A stretch of 64,000 nucleotides of DNA from positions 824,501 through 888,500 of the forward strand of contig BROG01000231.1 in assembly GCA_030159075.1 (NCBI GenBank), in the 5' to 3' direction. The translations under genes were made by a program, and so were the position numbers. Positions 59,356-64,000 of the stretch are shown in pieces. How positions within the stretch are numbered: the stretch's first letter is position 1; each line of letters opens with the position of its first letter. The notes beneath the pieces are model-generated. The model worked only from the letters and a program-made list of their open reading frames with translations. It searched no databases and was not told where the DNA came from. This DNA comes from Atrina japonica (Eukaryota > Mollusca > Bivalvia > Pterioida > Pinnidae).

Positions 59356-64000
<4,645 letters not shown>

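Overview
The window looks like nuclear DNA of a bivalve mollusc. It is AT-rich, full of the TACATGTA word and of repeat families typical of bivalves (elements opening with AACAAGAGGCCC or GCTCACCTGGCCC, tRNA-derived SINEs, many TA-flanked miniature inverted-repeat elements), and its genes are split by long introns. This assignment comes from sequence style and protein families; no search was run. No bacterial operon, CRISPR array, rRNA or intact tRNA gene was seen.

Three host genes can be assembled exon by exon with matching splice phases. (1) Minus strand, 15827 to 11319: a four-exon, 160-residue signal-peptide, Tyr-rich, single-pass membrane protein resembling cysteine-and-tyrosine-rich protein 1 (CYYR1). 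(2) Plus strand, about 22598 to 57070: an 11-coding-exon, 658-residue NEMO/optineurin-family coiled-coil adaptor with a UBAN ubiquitin-binding segment and a C-terminal CCHC zinc finger. (3) Minus strand, 64000 (cut by the window edge) to 59356: three exons of an NNMT/PNMT/TEMT-type SAM-dependent methyltransferase. Genes 1 and 2 are divergent; genes 2 and 3 converge.

Layout. 1-3225: decayed Ty3/gypsy pol end split by a 172-bp MITE, followed by LTR-like DNA. 4191-8410: remnants of a type-B DNA polymerase-like gene and a Penelope-like reverse transcriptase, plus a repeated unknown sequence. 9960-10970: 44/32-bp minisatellite. 11319-15827: the CYYR1-like gene, with a large CTA array in intron 2. 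16395-18250: jockey-like LINE. 18660-22035: SINEs and inverted repeats. 22598-57070: the NEMO/optineurin-like gene, whose introns hold most of the mobile DNA. This includes a very young LTR element (32432-36966) that has lost gag-pol but keeps a long envelope-like reading frame, a TIR element expanded into a higher-order minisatellite (27974-29317), and duplicated Tc1 remnants inside satellites (41160-44830). 57100-59355: intergenic. 59356-64000: the methyltransferase gene, with bivalve repeats and a dinucleotide array touching a splice donor.

The most unusual items are the envelope-only LTR element with almost identical LTRs, the four decayed copies of the zinc-finger coding tail in the 3' UTR of the NEMO/optineurin-like gene (three of them keep the stop codon in register), and the TIR-derived 17/17/16-bp higher-order array.
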